A program made the position numbers and the translations under genes. Shown here piece by piece: positions 28,769-39,054 of a stretch of DNA of 64,000 nucleotides. The DNA is from Mesostigma viride (taxonomy: Eukaryota; Streptophyta; Mesostigmatophyceae; Mesostigmatales; Mesostigmataceae), in the NCBI GenBank assembly GCA_009746045.1, contig RPFO01001181.1, positions 1 to 64,000 of the forward strand, in the 5' to 3' direction. The notes beneath the pieces were generated by a model that made no database searches, had not been told where the DNA came from, and saw only the letters and a list, made by a program, of their open reading frames with translations. The first letter of the stretch is position 1. Every line of letters begins with the position of its first letter.

Positions 28769-31053
28769 CGGGACCTAGTGCACGTAGTGACTCACCTCCT
28801 GTGCTAGCCACGGATAATGTGGGAGGCCCGCCTAGCGTGGCCTCGCCGGAGGGTCAGGGTCCTGCCCATGCGCCTCGCCCACCTAGGGACCTGGCTTCAA
28901 CGGTCACGGCCTTGTGGCGTGCTCAGGCGCTTAAAGCGAAAGCTGCATCAGGGGTGGCTCAGGTCAAAACTCTCTCACAGGGGGTCAGGCCGGTTAAGTC
29001 AGCCTTGTTTCCTACGTGTAGACCGTGGCAGCTGGTGGCTGTGGACACGCAAGCATCCGTGTCTATTATCTCTCGTCGGGCAGCCACCCTGTATCCAGTG
29101 CTAGAGTCGCCGTACAAATCGGTGACCGACTTTGCAGGCACTTCGGCATATCAAGTTACCGGGATGGTGGTGCTGCCGGTGTTGGGCATTGACACGCCGT
29201 TTCACGTCGTGGATGGCTACGAGGATGTGGCCTTGCTGGGCGAACCTTTCGTATCATACCCGGGGTTCTCAGTGTCCGCTGACTTGCTGTCAGTCGCGGG
29301 GGTGGGCAGCATCCCGCTTCGCGAGTACCACGCTCCATTGGGGGTGGTGGTCGGGCAGCCCGGCGTCGTGCGGCGCTTACCGATGGCGGCGTTTTCCACA
29401 CCGCCGCTCGTCCAGTCCATCATTCAGCCTCAGGATTGGCACCCGCGCAGCTTCGGCCTCCACTCACACTCACTGGCGGCGGATAGCCCTGTGACGTGGG
29501 AGCAACTTGTCCTGGACTGTCAAGATCCTCTCAAGTTTGCTTTGTGGCGCGACGCGTTCATTCGAGCCAAGGAGCAGTGGCGAGAGCGCGAGGTCTACCG
29601 AGGATTGGAGAGTGTGCCAGCCGGGGCCACGCGGTTGCGGTTGAAGTTCGTGCTCACCTACAAGCCGGACGAGACCAACTCTTCGGTGGTGTTCCGGGTA
29701 AGGCCCGTGGTCACGGAGACGAAGGGGTCCTCCCCGCTGGATGCCAAGGATCTTTATACCCCTGGGCTCAACCATGTTTCGCATCGGCTACTGACGGTCA
29801 TCTACTTGGGCAAGCGGAACGCGGGCAAGGACTACGGGATGTGGTGCGGTGACTTTCAGCGGGCATTCCTCCACAGCGACGCTGGGGTCGCGCAGCAAAC
29901 ATGGCAAGGCACCCGCTACGTGGTGAAGGTCCCGGTGGTCTGGCAGGATGGCACCATTGGCAGCGAGTATATCGAGCTGTTGACAGGGGTGGAGGGGCTG
30001 CAGAGCTCTCCCATCATCTTCCGCATTTCCGCGGAGGAGGTCTTGCAGAGCTTAGGGGCCACGTACCATCGCGCGGATCCTAACTTCTTTGTGGTCCCCA
30101 CCGGCGTCCCTGGCGAGCCAGCCCTCTTCGTGTGGCATGGCGATGACTTCAAGCTGGTGGCACCTCGCACCTTTGCTACCCAGTTTCTTGCTGCAGTGGC
30201 GGCTAAGTTTCCCCTGGGCAGGGCGGTGGATCATGAGGAGGGTAAACCCGTGGTGTTTTGCGGCGTGCAGTCTACGTTGCAGCGGGATTCGCGTTCTGGC
30301 GAATGGGTCATGCACATGCAGGATAGCCGCAACTATGTGGTTGACCTGCTGGCCGACCTCCCGTCCCCGCTGTTGGCAACCCATGGGCCCTCGGTTAAGG
30401 GCAAGCTCGGGTGGTTGGCGGACACGGTGGCACCTGATTTGGCAGTGCTCGCTCGCCTGCCCGATGATGTGCTGGAAGGACTAGGGTCCATTCATGTTCG
30501 GCGGCAGCTGGCCATGACGCCCGGCATTGTGCTTCGTGGGCTCGATTGCTCACAGCCGGTGCACCTCGAGATAGTGACGGATGCTAATCTAGAGACGCGC
30601 ACAGTCAGCCAAGTGCGGGCCCGCATGGGGGCACTGTTCTTTATCAGCAATGAGGGCCAGCCTGGCATGTTGTTAGATTGGTACTCGCGCTTGCACAGCC
30701 GCATTGCCACTAGCCCCAACACGGCTGAATGCCGGGGCATTGTTTCAGCTATCTCACATGGCATGTGGCTGCGGTACTTGCTGGGTTGGGTATTTGGCTC
30801 GTGTGGGTTCACTCTTCACTGGACTAGCACGGTGCACACTGACTCACAAAGTTGTTTGGCCTTCCTTGACAATCCCTATGCGCGGTCACAGGACGTTGAT
30901 TACCTCGTACTCGCTGAGGCGGCCTCCTGCGTCACGCGTCTCCAGCACATCGCGGATGAACTCAATCCCGCGGATGCACTCACCAAGGAGGCGCGGGAGG
31001 CTGCCCCGCAGTACGCAGTGTTGCGCAAGCGCATGACGATGCAACACCCGTGA
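28735..31053 (+). CDS. family A protease, reverse transcriptase and RNase H
   Basis: 772 codons. Retropepsin-like domain: VDTQASVSII at about residues 101-110 and ALLGEPF at about 165. RT: KFVLTYKP and RVRPVV, GDFQRAFLHSD (about 373), GVEGLQSSPIIF, then VWHGDDF (about 468) in place of the copia YVDD box. RNase H: VTDANLETR (about 614), WYSRLHSR, AECRGIVSA, TDSQSCL (about 702) and a final NPADALTKE. Protease follows integrase, contrary to the copia order PR-IN-RT-RH. Confidence 0.88.
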   Translation: MDGWDEDGVGLTGPSARSDSPPVLATDNVGGPPSVASPEGQGPAHAPRPPRDLASTVTALWRAQALKAKAASGVAQVKTLSQGVRPVKSALFPTCRPWQLVAVDTQASVSIISRRAATLYPVLESPYKSVTDFAGTSAYQVTGMVVLPVLGIDTPFHVVDGYEDVALLGEPFVSYPGFSVSADLLSVAGVGSIPLREYHAPLGVVVGQPGVVRRLPMAAFSTPPLVQSIIQPQDWHPRSFGLHSHSLAADSPVTWEQLVLDCQDPLKFALWRDAFIRAKEQWREREVYRGLESVPAGATRLRLKFVLTYKPDETNSSVVFRVRPVVTETKGSSPLDAKDLYTPGLNHVSHRLLTVIYLGKRNAGKDYGMWCGDFQRAFLHSDAGVAQQTWQGTRYVVKVPVVWQDGTIGSEYIELLTGVEGLQSSPIIFRISAEEVLQSLGATYHRADPNFFVVPTGVPGEPALFVWHGDDFKLVAPRTFATQFLAAVAAKFPLGRAVDHEEGKPVVFCGVQSTLQRDSRSGEWVMHMQDSRNYVVDLLADLPSPLLATHGPSVKGKLGWLADTVAPDLAVLARLPDDVLEGLGSIHVRRQLAMTPGIVLRGLDCSQPVHLEIVTDANLETRTVSQVRARMGALFFISNEGQPGMLLDWYSRLHSRIATSPNTAECRGIVSAISHGMWLRYLLGWVFGSCGFTLHWTSTVHTDSQSCLAFLDNPYARSQDVDYLVLAEAASCVTRLQHIADELNPADALTKEAREAAPQYAVLRKRMTMQHP

Positions 31054-31079
31054 GCCACACAGGGTTACGGCTCGGGCGC

Positions 31080-31091
31080 TTTATGAATACA
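31080..31091 (+). promoter_or_regulatory. 3' UTR site complementary to primer-site region (family A)
   Basis: TTTATGAATACA is the exact reverse complement of 25968-25979. It lies 27 nt after the pol stop and 339 nt before the 3' LTR. Confidence 0.55.
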
Positions 31092-31430
31092 GCCATAACT
31101 CACCCTGTGTTGCTAGCATTCACGAATATCATGGTGGTAGTTTTTTTGCTTGTCCTGACCATACCCTAGCCACGTTGGACGGTGCCTTGGGCCCGTCGGC
31201 GGGTCACTGGTCCTAATAAATGGGTCACCTTTTGTCTGGTGGCATAGTTGTTTTTTTCTCGCTACTTATTACATCACTATTCATGTGTGATCACAAGGGC
31301 GCGGGTCGATACCGTGGTGATTTTGACGGCCTTGAGGCCCCCTTGAGTTCCCTACCTTAGAGGGTTTTGTATGGTCTGCATTTGATGTAATTATTTTGAT
31401 AATTAATCAAAGAACAAAAGAGTATGTCGG
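31092..31430 (+). other. family A 3' untranslated region
   Basis: Non-coding. No strong polypurine tract precedes the 3' LTR; AAAGAGTATGTCGG is the best candidate. Confidence 0.5.
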
Positions 31431-31775
31431 AGTTGAGTAACTCTAGAGCCCTAGGATCTGGCTCTAAGTTCCCCATGTCCGTCCGCACGCCTTCCGCTAG
31501 CGTCCGCTCAGCCGCCGGCTATAATCCGGCGGTCCGATGCGGGCGACCGGTCTAAGGGCGGCGCCTAGGGCCGGCGCCACCTAGGCCCCAGTCCGGGGCC
31601 TTATCCGGGTCAGTACGGACGGCTAGCTTGTCCCACGGTTACGGCTAACCGGATAGGGTTTGCTGGCTAAGACATAAACCAGTGGTGGGCCAGCTCCGAC
31701 AGTAGTTCTCTGTGTTCACCTTATCCCAAGCTCAACGTGACCGACCGCCATAGCTGAGCCGGTCGGGCTTTAACT
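31431..31775 (+). repeat. family A 3' LTR
   Basis: 345 bp, two substitutions from the 5' LTR (G/A and A/T within the first 60 bp). Followed by the GACAT duplication. Confidence 0.92.
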
Positions 31776-33713
31776 GACATCAAATTGAGCACCTTTAAGG
31801 AAGTGCTGCCACGCGTGGCAACAATACACCACAGCTAAGAGTTCCTGCTGGTGGACGGGATAGTTACGCTCCGCAGGGAGCATTGTCCTAGAGATATACT
31901 CAATTGGCTGTAAGCCCTGACCCTGATCCTGGAGAAGGACACCACCTATAGCTACTTTACTAGCATCTGTAGCCACAACAAAGGGTTTAGTAGTATCCGG
32001 TAGGATGAGTACAGGAGGGGAAAGGAGTAGGGATTTTAGGCACTGAAACGCCGACTGACACTCACTACTCCAAACAAAGGGGATATCCTTCTTTAATAAA
32101 TGATTAATAGGGGCTGCTATAGTTGCGAAACGCGGGATAAAACGCCTATAGTAAGAAGCAATTCCTAGGAAACTACGTACACCTTTAACGTCGGTAGGAG
32201 TAGGCCATTCCTGAATTGACTTAGTTTTATCCGGGTCGGTAGCGACCCCGGCATCTGACAGAACGTGCCCTAAAAATGGGACACTCCTACCCGAACGCAC
32301 TTTAGCACGGCGCGCCCACAAAGAATTTTCAGCCATTATTTCTAATACTTTCTTTAAATCACGTAGGTGTGTTTCAAAATCAGGAGAGTAAATAAGAATA
32401 TCATCTAAGTAAGCTTGAGCACAAGAACGGTCATGCTCAGATAAAGAAACAGAGGAGAAGGAGGGATCCTTTAGATCAGAGGACACCTGAGGAAGATGAG
32501 AATTTCCCATAAGAGGTCTAAGCACTTCATTCATTAACATTTGAAAAGAGGCAGGCGAGTTACAGAGTCCCATAGCCGCTACTCTAAACTGGTAATGACC
32601 AAAAGGGGTAGCAAAGGCGGTTTTATGGCAATCCTCAGGAGCTATCCGCAACTGCCAAAAACCATCCGCACAATCCAGTACTGTGAAACAAGTGGAACCT
32701 TTAACCTTATTAAATATATCATCAATACGAGGTAGAGGGTATTTAGATTTCACAGTAATATCATTCAACTTCCTATAATCAGTAACTAGGCGAAACTTGC
32801 CATTTGGCTTAGGAACTAACAGGACACCAGCTGAGTAGGGGGAGTTACTAGGCTCTATCAATCCTGCTTCTAATAATGACACTAAAATCTGTTTTAGTTC
32901 CTTTAACTCGGTAGGGCCCATTCTATACATCGGAGAGTGCGTAGGAACTGCACCGTCCTTGATAACTACACGGTGTAAAACAGAACGAGGAGGAGGATAA
33001 GAAGGAGTCTTTTCTTCAAATACTTTTGAGGAATCTATCACAGCCATGTATCTTACTATTTCATTTTCAGTAAATCCTACTCCTATTGTATCCACTGTAT
33101 TTACATCTATATCCACACTATTATTAGTGATAGGTATCTCTTGTACTTCTAACTGAAGGAACATACATAATAGGTATCCATTTTGCTTTAATTCAGAACG
33201 TAATTCGTCATTTGACATTAATACTTCAGGTATAGGTCTTACAGGAGGATCAACAGGTGTAGGAGGAGTAATATCTACCAAGGATAAATTTTCCAATCTA
33301 TAATGACGTTCAGGTACCCAGTAAGAGCTATCTGGAAACCAAATGACCATGGTATCATAATTAATAGTAATCTTATTATCCTGGTGCCAATCTAATCCTA
33401 GTAATACATCAGCGGTAGTGATAGGGCCTATAGTGGCCGTCAGGTTGACAGTACGTCCTTGTATAACCATGGGAAGGGACACCGTACCCGGGGAATGACT
33501 GGTGCGACCATCAGCATAATGAACAGTAACGGGTTTGGTGTGAGGGGTAGGGACTAGTCCTAAACGCCTAACTAGGGCCTCGCTCACAAAGGAGCTAGCC
33601 GCACCGCTATCTACCAACACAGAGACATTCAAGAGTTCATCAGCATGCAAGAAGGGGTCTACAACAGTGTGAGGGACGGTTAAACCACCATTCAAGAACA
33701 TAAGAGGACGCAC
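31776..33713 (-). CDS. Ty3/gypsy pol: protease, reverse transcriptase, RNase H N-terminal part
   Basis: Protease: LVDSGAASSFVS at about residue 32 and VLLGLDW at about 103. RT: the VPKPNGKFRLVTDYRKLN stretch, FTVLDCADGFWQ, then the catalytic AYLDDILIY at about 432. The RNase H start, VATDASKVAIGG, is at about 580. The frame runs into the family A element after GAQFDV; the rest is at 25132-25617. The open frame extends upstream of the ATG to the end of gag, so expression by a -1 frameshift is likely. RT and protease catalytic residues are all present. Confidence 0.93.
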
Positions 33714-33826
33714 ACGTAGTGGTAGGGAAGATTCAGCTCCTACAGAGGTTATAAAAACAGGCAGGCAAAAATTTTTATCTGGGGTACTATCTAAGGACCT
33801 GTCCAGGTTACCCCCGGCTGACAGGC

Positions 33827-35563
33827 CTACTGTTCCCCCTCCCCCCCCAAATCCATAGGAACTAACCCCGAAGAAGACCCTGGCGAAAAAGCCACTGCTG
33901 GAGGGTCACGAGGGAGCGAAGAGGGTGCGGGAGCCTGATTATCATAGGGGAACCCTGGGGATCCTGTCTGCACAGCATTCAGCCTACTAGGGGTAGCTGA
34001 AGGGATGCGTCCTGAAGTAGGACGAATAGGAGCACGCTGAGGGGTACGAGGAGGGCGAGCGTCGGGATGAGGGGGAGCACCCGAAAGGAACTTGGGGCAC
34101 TCACGTTTAAGATGACCTACTTCCTTACAATGATAGCATGTGATATGAGAGACATCAAGGGCTGAAAGGTCAGTAACACAGATATCTAATTCTTCTACAT
34201 AGGAGTTCTCCTCCTCAGGGGTAAGGATAATATTATTAATACGGGAACGGGTAGGAAGAGAAGGGGTGGTGAAGAAATCTGCTACACGCAAGAGATGCTG
34301 GCGCACATGCTTGAGGGGCAGATCAGTAAAACGGTAGGCAGAGAACTGGCGCTTGACTTCACGTAATAAGGGTCTACTGAGGCCTTGGAGGAAGCGAGCA
34401 CGTACTTCTGCACCCGACAAATCCCTAATTCGTACCATCTGAGCATCAAACTCTTTCATATACTCCTTAAATGATTTAGTACCCTGCTGCAAGGTACCAA
34501 AGGCTAATCTATCCTGCCAATCTGAATCAGGAGGGACTAAATGGTTCTCTAAACGCTTAAACAATTCTGCTACAGAGTTAGGGTAGGCATGAGAGGCCAA
34601 AGACTCACACTGAATGAGGTTAGCAAGCTCAGGAGTAATACAGGTTGTGAGATAGTGAGGAACTAATACAGCATCAGAAAGACGCCACCTATTATGATTC
34701 TGCCACGACTCTGTGTTCTGGGTAAGCAACATAATAAAGGTGAAAAACTGTTGAGGGGTAGACTTGACATCCAGCTTGGGAAGGTTAGCAAAGAGGGGAA
34801 GAGCAGGGGGCTTAGGGGGATTAGAAGAGTCAGTTTTTCCCATAGGGCCACTATCTTCCACTGCTACATAAGCGGGATAGAAGGAAGGAAGAGGAAAAGT
34901 CTTGGGTAGGGGTCTAGACGGGGCCACCGTTTCAGGCTGGTGCCCATAAGAGAAGGGGACAGTATATTGCTCACGAAGAGAGGAATAGGCAAAATGATCA
35001 TAATTTCTGTCATCTAAGGGCATGGTACTGAAATCACTATTAACTTCTAAATCAGCCACACGGGTAGGGACCTGGGCTGCCTCATAGGCCGTCTCAGGGT
35101 AGGACCAGGAAGCAGGTGGGTAAAAGGGAACTGCACTAGGGCGCCCAGAAGGACCGACAGGGGCAGAGGCACGACCCGTGTTAAGAGCAGGCATGGAAGG
35201 AACAGGGTGGGAAGGAGGCCTAAAAACATTGTTAGTTAGTGAGGACCTGCTGGAGGGTTGAGCCAAGGTTGCAGGAGGGGCAGGGGCCTGGTTCAGGGTA
35301 AGGGAAGGGTCATCACTAAATCTGACTTGCATACGTTGACGTTGTTCATAGGTAGGAGGGGTAAGTGAGGGACGACGGCGACCATCAGCAAGAGGAGAAG
35401 GAGGTGAGGCACGAAGATTACCTTGAGGAGTGAGATGGTGTACCGTTTCAAGTGAGTCCCGTCGGTTAACCCGATTGTTGTTATGGTTGTTATTATTATT
35501 ATTATTATTCATAGTAGGAGTATTGGTAGGTATAGGCGACAGGTTACCACCCACTGGATCCAT
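33827..35563 (-). CDS. Ty3/gypsy gag with zinc knuckle
   Basis: 578 codons. An Asn run (about residues 19-31) and a long Pro/Ser/Arg-rich N-terminal part (about 35-250) precede the capsid-like region (about 260-430, with WQDRLAFGTLQQGTKSFKEY and RFLQGLSRPLLREVKR). A CCHC knuckle CYHCKEVGHLKREC lies at about 480. It forms the particle and binds element RNA. The start ATG follows a short leader after the hybrid-binding ORF; gag ends at the candidate frameshift site. Confidence 0.9.
   Translation of the reverse strand: MDPVGGNLSPIPTNTPTMNNNNNNNNHNNNRVNRRDSLETVHHLTPQGNLRASPPSPLADGRRRPSLTPPTYEQRQRMQVRFSDDPSLTLNQAPAPPATLAQPSSRSSLTNNVFRPPSHPVPSMPALNTGRASAPVGPSGRPSAVPFYPPASWSYPETAYEAAQVPTRVADLEVNSDFSTMPLDDRNYDHFAYSSLREQYTVPFSYGHQPETVAPSRPLPKTFPLPSFYPAYVAVEDSGPMGKTDSSNPPKPPALPLFANLPKLDVKSTPQQFFTFIMLLTQNTESWQNHNRWRLSDAVLVPHYLTTCITPELANLIQCESLASHAYPNSVAELFKRLENHLVPPDSDWQDRLAFGTLQQGTKSFKEYMKEFDAQMVRIRDLSGAEVRARFLQGLSRPLLREVKRQFSAYRFTDLPLKHVRQHLLRVADFFTTPSLPTRSRINNIILTPEEENSYVEELDICVTDLSALDVSHITCYHCKEVGHLKRECPKFLSGAPPHPDARPPRTPQRAPIRPTSGRIPSATPSRLNAVQTGSPGFPYDNQAPAPSSLPRDPPAVAFSPGSSSGLVPMDLGGEGEQ
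33838..33852 (-). promoter_or_regulatory. candidate -1 ribosomal frameshift site between gypsy gag and pol
   Basis: On the minus strand the end of gag reads GAT TTG GGG GGG GAG, so G_GGG_GGG lies in the gag frame eight codons before the gag stop. A -1 shift there enters a frame that is open into pol. The G8 run is at 33841-33848. Homopolymeric X_XXX_XXX heptamers are known slippery sequences; no downstream pseudoknot was modelled. Confidence 0.5.
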
Positions 35564-35687
35564 TTTTGTTTAAGTAAATGATCAAAAATCTAACTGAAAG
35601 CAACAAGGATGAAGGACAAGGCCTAATATAAGGCAAGGAAAGAAAAGGAAAAGATTTTAATGGCTTAAAAGAAAGGGACAATTTAAA

Positions 35688-36080
35688 TCAGTCCTTTTTA
35701 ACAACAGTAATGGATAGGGAACCGAATTCCAAGGTGAGAGGAGTATCTAAGCTAGATGAGGATGCAGCCCTCTTAGGGGGAGACGAAGGAGGAGTAGCAA
35801 AATCTAGAGCTTCTACAGGAGGGCGACCATGAGGAGTAGAACGTACGTGTAGGCCTAGATCTGATACGCTATGGTCTATAAGGAATTGTTGAGCTTCCTC
35901 GAAGGTAACAAATTTCTTATACCTAATTACATTATATGTACGGTTTTGCACTATCTTCCTAGCATCTGACCAAGAGAGGAAAATGGCTGACCATTGAGGG
36001 GTAATAACTACGTAATACTTAGCTAAACTATTATCACTAGATGAATGGGAAGGCGCAGTAAAAACACGACGTTGACTCAT
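35688..36080 (-). CDS. gypsy ORF0: RNase H1 N-terminal/viroplasmin-like hybrid-binding domain
   Basis: 130 codons, first ORF after the 5' LTR. Residues about 21-70 match the RNA-DNA hybrid-binding domain of eukaryotic RNase H1 and caulimovirus viroplasmin (the Pfam Cauli_VI type): KYYVV, then IFLSWSDARKIV, RYKKFVTFEEAQQFL. The C-terminal half is Ser/Pro-rich and looks disordered. In RNase H1 this domain binds RNA-DNA hybrids. In a retrotransposon it could bind reverse transcription intermediates or work in trans with the pol RNase H. A separate ORF for it upstream of gag is not part of the standard gypsy layout. Confidence 0.8.
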   Translation of the reverse strand: MSQRRVFTAPSHSSSDNSLAKYYVVITPQWSAIFLSWSDARKIVQNRTYNVIRYKKFVTFEEAQQFLIDHSVSDLGLHVRSTPHGRPPVEALDFATPPSSPPKRAASSSSLDTPLTLEFGSLSITVVKKD

Positions 36081-36611
36081 GATAACTCACCTGGCGTGTC
36101 TTGTGATGTCAAGCTAGACGAGGTAGGGGTAGGCGACTTAGCTTGACGATCTGGATCACCGAAAGAAGAAGGAGGGCGGGAGTTTCCAGCTCTCGTCCTA
36201 AGTCAGCGGCCGGATATCCCAGCGCTCGTCCTAACACAGCGCCCCGTAACTCTGCGGGTGCGGCCGTCTAATAAAGCAGCAGCACAAGGAAAAAGGTGTA
36301 GGTACTGCGACGCTAATCGTCTCCGAACAGTAATACTCCCCTATCTAATGCAGGAAACAACCGTAAGCAGGAAAACAAGGCGAAGGACAGGCTAACTACG
36401 AAAGGATTTATCCGCTGTGAGCAGGTCTAGCTTCTAGGTAAAGCGTGTCCCGAAACGGGCAGCACGACGCTCCTAGCTTGAAGGCGACCCGCCCATTACC
36501 TATCAAGGAAGTGTCGACTTCTTGTTCCTGGACGCGGAAGGGGTCTTGAAAAGGTGTATGTGGCAAGGGATAGTCGTCTCGTTCACTACCTACTGAAGTT
36601 CCTCCGGAACC
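36081..36611 (-). other. gypsy 5' leader
   Basis: About 530 bp between ORF0 and the primer-binding region. It holds short repeated AGCGGC/CCAGCGCTCG-type words near 36190-36240 but no convincing ORF. Confidence 0.55.
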
Positions 36612-36613
36612 AT
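36600..36613 (-). other. gypsy candidate primer-binding site
   Basis: One base after the 5' LTR the minus strand reads TGGTTCCGGAGG. Its complement ends in CCA, as expected for pairing with a tRNA 3' end. The tRNA is not identified. Confidence 0.5.
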
Positions 36614-37186
36614 TGTTACGCCGCGGATATCTACCTCCACCTCTACCTCTAATGGGCCTGATACTACCTAAACTGGTCAGGCCTCCTCTACTTAACCCTC
36701 TGGCGAAAGACGAACGTGACGGAGCTGATCTCAATGCATTAACGTAAGTGTTACTATAATACGCCATACAACCATTTATCAAAACCCGTTTACTCCAGGA
36801 ATAGAGGAAGGAAACACAACTACACTGCCGTGACCCAAGCCTATATGTGTTAATTCATTTAACACACGCCGAGTGCACACACAAAAGGTAGGACGCGCAT
36901 AAATGGTCACCAACGGTCCAACACGCTCGGGCCGACATGGCCCTCGCCTACAGATGCACGCTAGACCACTACATCTACTGATGCACGCTGGTCCACTACA
37001 TTCTACCACAGGATAAGGACCACTAGTAAAGTACGCGGCGCGGCGCCCAACAGCACCCAATGTACCACAGTACTGTTACGAGGACAATAATGTCCCGGTA
37101 GGAGCCTAAACGTAAACCTAGGGACAACCGAGGCAAAAGACCTAATTTACGTCCGTAACTACAACGAATTGTTACGCGACGTAACA
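36614..37186 (-). repeat. gypsy 5' LTR
   Basis: 573 bp, same length and apparently same sequence as 20206-20778, followed outside by GCTCC (37187-37191). Confidence 0.95.
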
Positions 37187-37191
37187 GCTCC

Positions 37192-37860
37192 CTCAGTAAA
37201 AGTAAAAGAAAAAGGACAAGAACAGCAAAACAAACGAGAACAAGAAAAAGAACAAAACACAGACACGTAGTGCAATGTGAGCGGAATGATGGAGGAAGGT
37301 GAGAGGGGGACATCGTATTGAATGTGTAGGCATTGAGGCAGCCGAAGCGTCCCATCCCCGGGTACATTCGTGGCTTTCAAAAAAGCCACAACCTGCGTGG
37401 AAGAGGAAAATGCAGGAACGATGAGTATGATCCTGAAAACGAGGTTGAGGAAACGCGGAGAGGAAATGCCGGCCGCTGAAAAGATTCCGATGGAACTATG
37501 GGTTTCGCCGACATGAGGCGGTGCAGCTGACTATCTCTATGGTGTCGTGTGTGACCGGGAGTGCCGGTTCACGTGCGCACTCGTCGGACTAGCCCGACGA
37601 CATGTGTGCTTGGTTGCCCACGGCTGAAATCCTCTTGCCCGTCATGCAAAGGCCACGCCTCCTAGCCGAAAACGAACTATATTCAACCACACGCGGGCGC
37701 TTCCCCACGGGAGGGGGTTCGTTGTCCTCTATGACCTGGGCCCACTTGGCCTTGTCCATCATCTATGTCGCCGCCCAGGCCGGCCCCGCTGGGCCCCCGG
37801 CCCCGCCTAGGTCAGCGGCGGAATACCTAGTCCCCGGCCCCGCTGATCGGCCCACTTGGC
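37192..37860. other. unassigned flank between gypsy and LINE
   Basis: Begins with an A/AG-rich stretch (37192-37260). Contains a perfect 8-bp stem, 4-nt loop hairpin GTGGCTTT/AAAGCCAC at 37369-37388. No gene is recognised; the right end may be the decayed 5' part of the LINE. Confidence 0.45.
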
Positions 37861-39050
37861 GACCCGTCAGACATGCATCCTTTCACCTCTCGCGAGGTCA
37901 CGGAGCTAGGCGGTCCAGCGCCTGCGTTATGACGCAGCCACCGGCTCCGACGAGATTCCTGCCGGCCGCAATTGTGAAACTTGCAGCCGAATTTGAGGAC
38001 ACCGGTGTTATGCTGCTCTTCCGGGACATCTGCAACCGCCTTCTGCTGTCGTCGCAACCACCTCCAGCAGCCTGGCAACACAGTTTTCGCACGATGCTGT
38101 ACAAGAACAAGGGGTCGCCAGCCGACCCCGGCAACTACAGAGGGGTGTGCATTCAAAGCGCCCCCCTCAAGCTTCTTATGCGGCTCATCCTGAACCGTCT
38201 GTGCATGCACAGCCCTGGACGGTCACCTCAGCGAGACTCAGCACGGCTTCCGTTCAGGTCGCAACACAGTACATGCGCTCTTCGCTACTCGCCGACTGGT
38301 GGAGGAACTGCAACGCCTTCAGCCTGGTGAGTCCCCTTTGCACCTTGTGCTGGTGGACTTCATCAAAGCCTTCGATTCGGTTTTCTGGCCTGCGCTTGGG
38401 ACATCCTCGAGCTGTTCCGGATCCCCCGCCCCCTTATTGCTGTCATCCTCAACCTGTCCCGGTATGAAGGGTCCACCACTTTGGTGCGCACTTCTTACGG
38501 GACCACGCCACCATGCCCTTTACAGAAGGGTGTATGGCAGGGCTGCGTGCTGTCGCCCTACCTGTTCATTATTGTGGTGGAATACGTAATGATTCAGGCG
38601 CGCAAGCGATTTGCACGCATCGTGGGCCGGTAGGGAACCAGGTGCACCTGCAGGTTGCTAACAAATTCTGGCATGGCGGAGCGGACACGGAGATTCGGCT
38701 GGCGGACATCATTTACGCAGACGACACCACCCTCTTCGAGGACACTGGGCACGTGCAGACTTGGCTTGACTGCCTGGCTATCGGAGGCCCGTGCAGTGGG
38801 GCTTGAGGTCAGCAAGAAGACAGACAGAGGGCCGCCCTGGCGGTTGGGCTCACCCACTCACCGCCACCCCGCTATCTCCTAGACGGCTCTCGAGTCCTGT
38901 ATCGGGACCGCGTCAAGCTGCTGGGCCGCAGCCTGCTTCCCAGCTGCGAGGTTGATGTGGTCCATCGCATCTCCCTCGCCTGGCACGCTTTACGCCAGTA
39001 CCGGGCCCTGTGGCGCAAGCCCCTGGGCAAGATCGAGAAACAGGACCTGT
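37861..39050 (+). pseudogene. LINE reverse transcriptase, N-terminal and palm part, decayed
   Basis: Recognisable non-LTR RT motifs in changing frames: FRTMLYKNKGSPADPGNYRG (about 38080), LVDFIKAFDSVFW (about 38345-38385), KGVWQGCVLSPYLF (about 38525-38570) and LADIIYADDTTLF (about 38700-38735, catalytic YADD). At least four frameshifts. No apurinic endonuclease was identified upstream. The reading continues after the TTAA element at 39712. Confidence 0.8.
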
Positions 39051-39054
39051 TTAA

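Larger units (their letters stand above)
25623..31775 (+). mobile_element. copia-like element, family A (AGTT...AACT LTRs)
   Basis: 6153 bp with 345-bp LTRs that differ at only two positions, and a 5-bp TSD GACAT at 25618-25622 and 31776-31780. LTRs start AGTTGAG and end TTTAACT, so the termini are AGTT/AACT rather than TG/CA. Coding order is gag, zinc-binding region, integrase, protease, RT, RNase H. Frame changes at about 26695, 27954 and 28750 interrupt the coding region. Insertion into the gypsy RNase H makes it younger than that very young element. Confidence 0.95.
20206..37186 (-). mobile_element. complete Ty3/gypsy chromovirus with extra ORFs (interrupted by copia-like element)
   Basis: The element has two 573-bp LTRs (20206-20778 and 36614-37186) starting TGTTACG and ending CGTAACA, in which I see no difference. 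A 5-bp target duplication GCTCC lies at 20201-20205 and 37187-37191. Internal order on the minus strand is: candidate PBS, hybrid-binding ORF, gag, pol (PR-RT-RH-IN-chromodomain), extra ORF, polypurine tract. A 6153-bp copia-like element plus its TSD copy splits RNase H. Without it the element is about 10.8 kb. Removing the insertion puts the two pol halves back in the same frame. Identical LTRs mean a very recent insertion. Confidence 0.95.

Noticed and set aside
37369-37388. Perfect hairpin GTGGCTTT/AAAGCCAC, considered as a histone-type 3' stem-loop
   Set aside because: Stem length and loop do not fit the histone consensus and no histone gene is adjacent.
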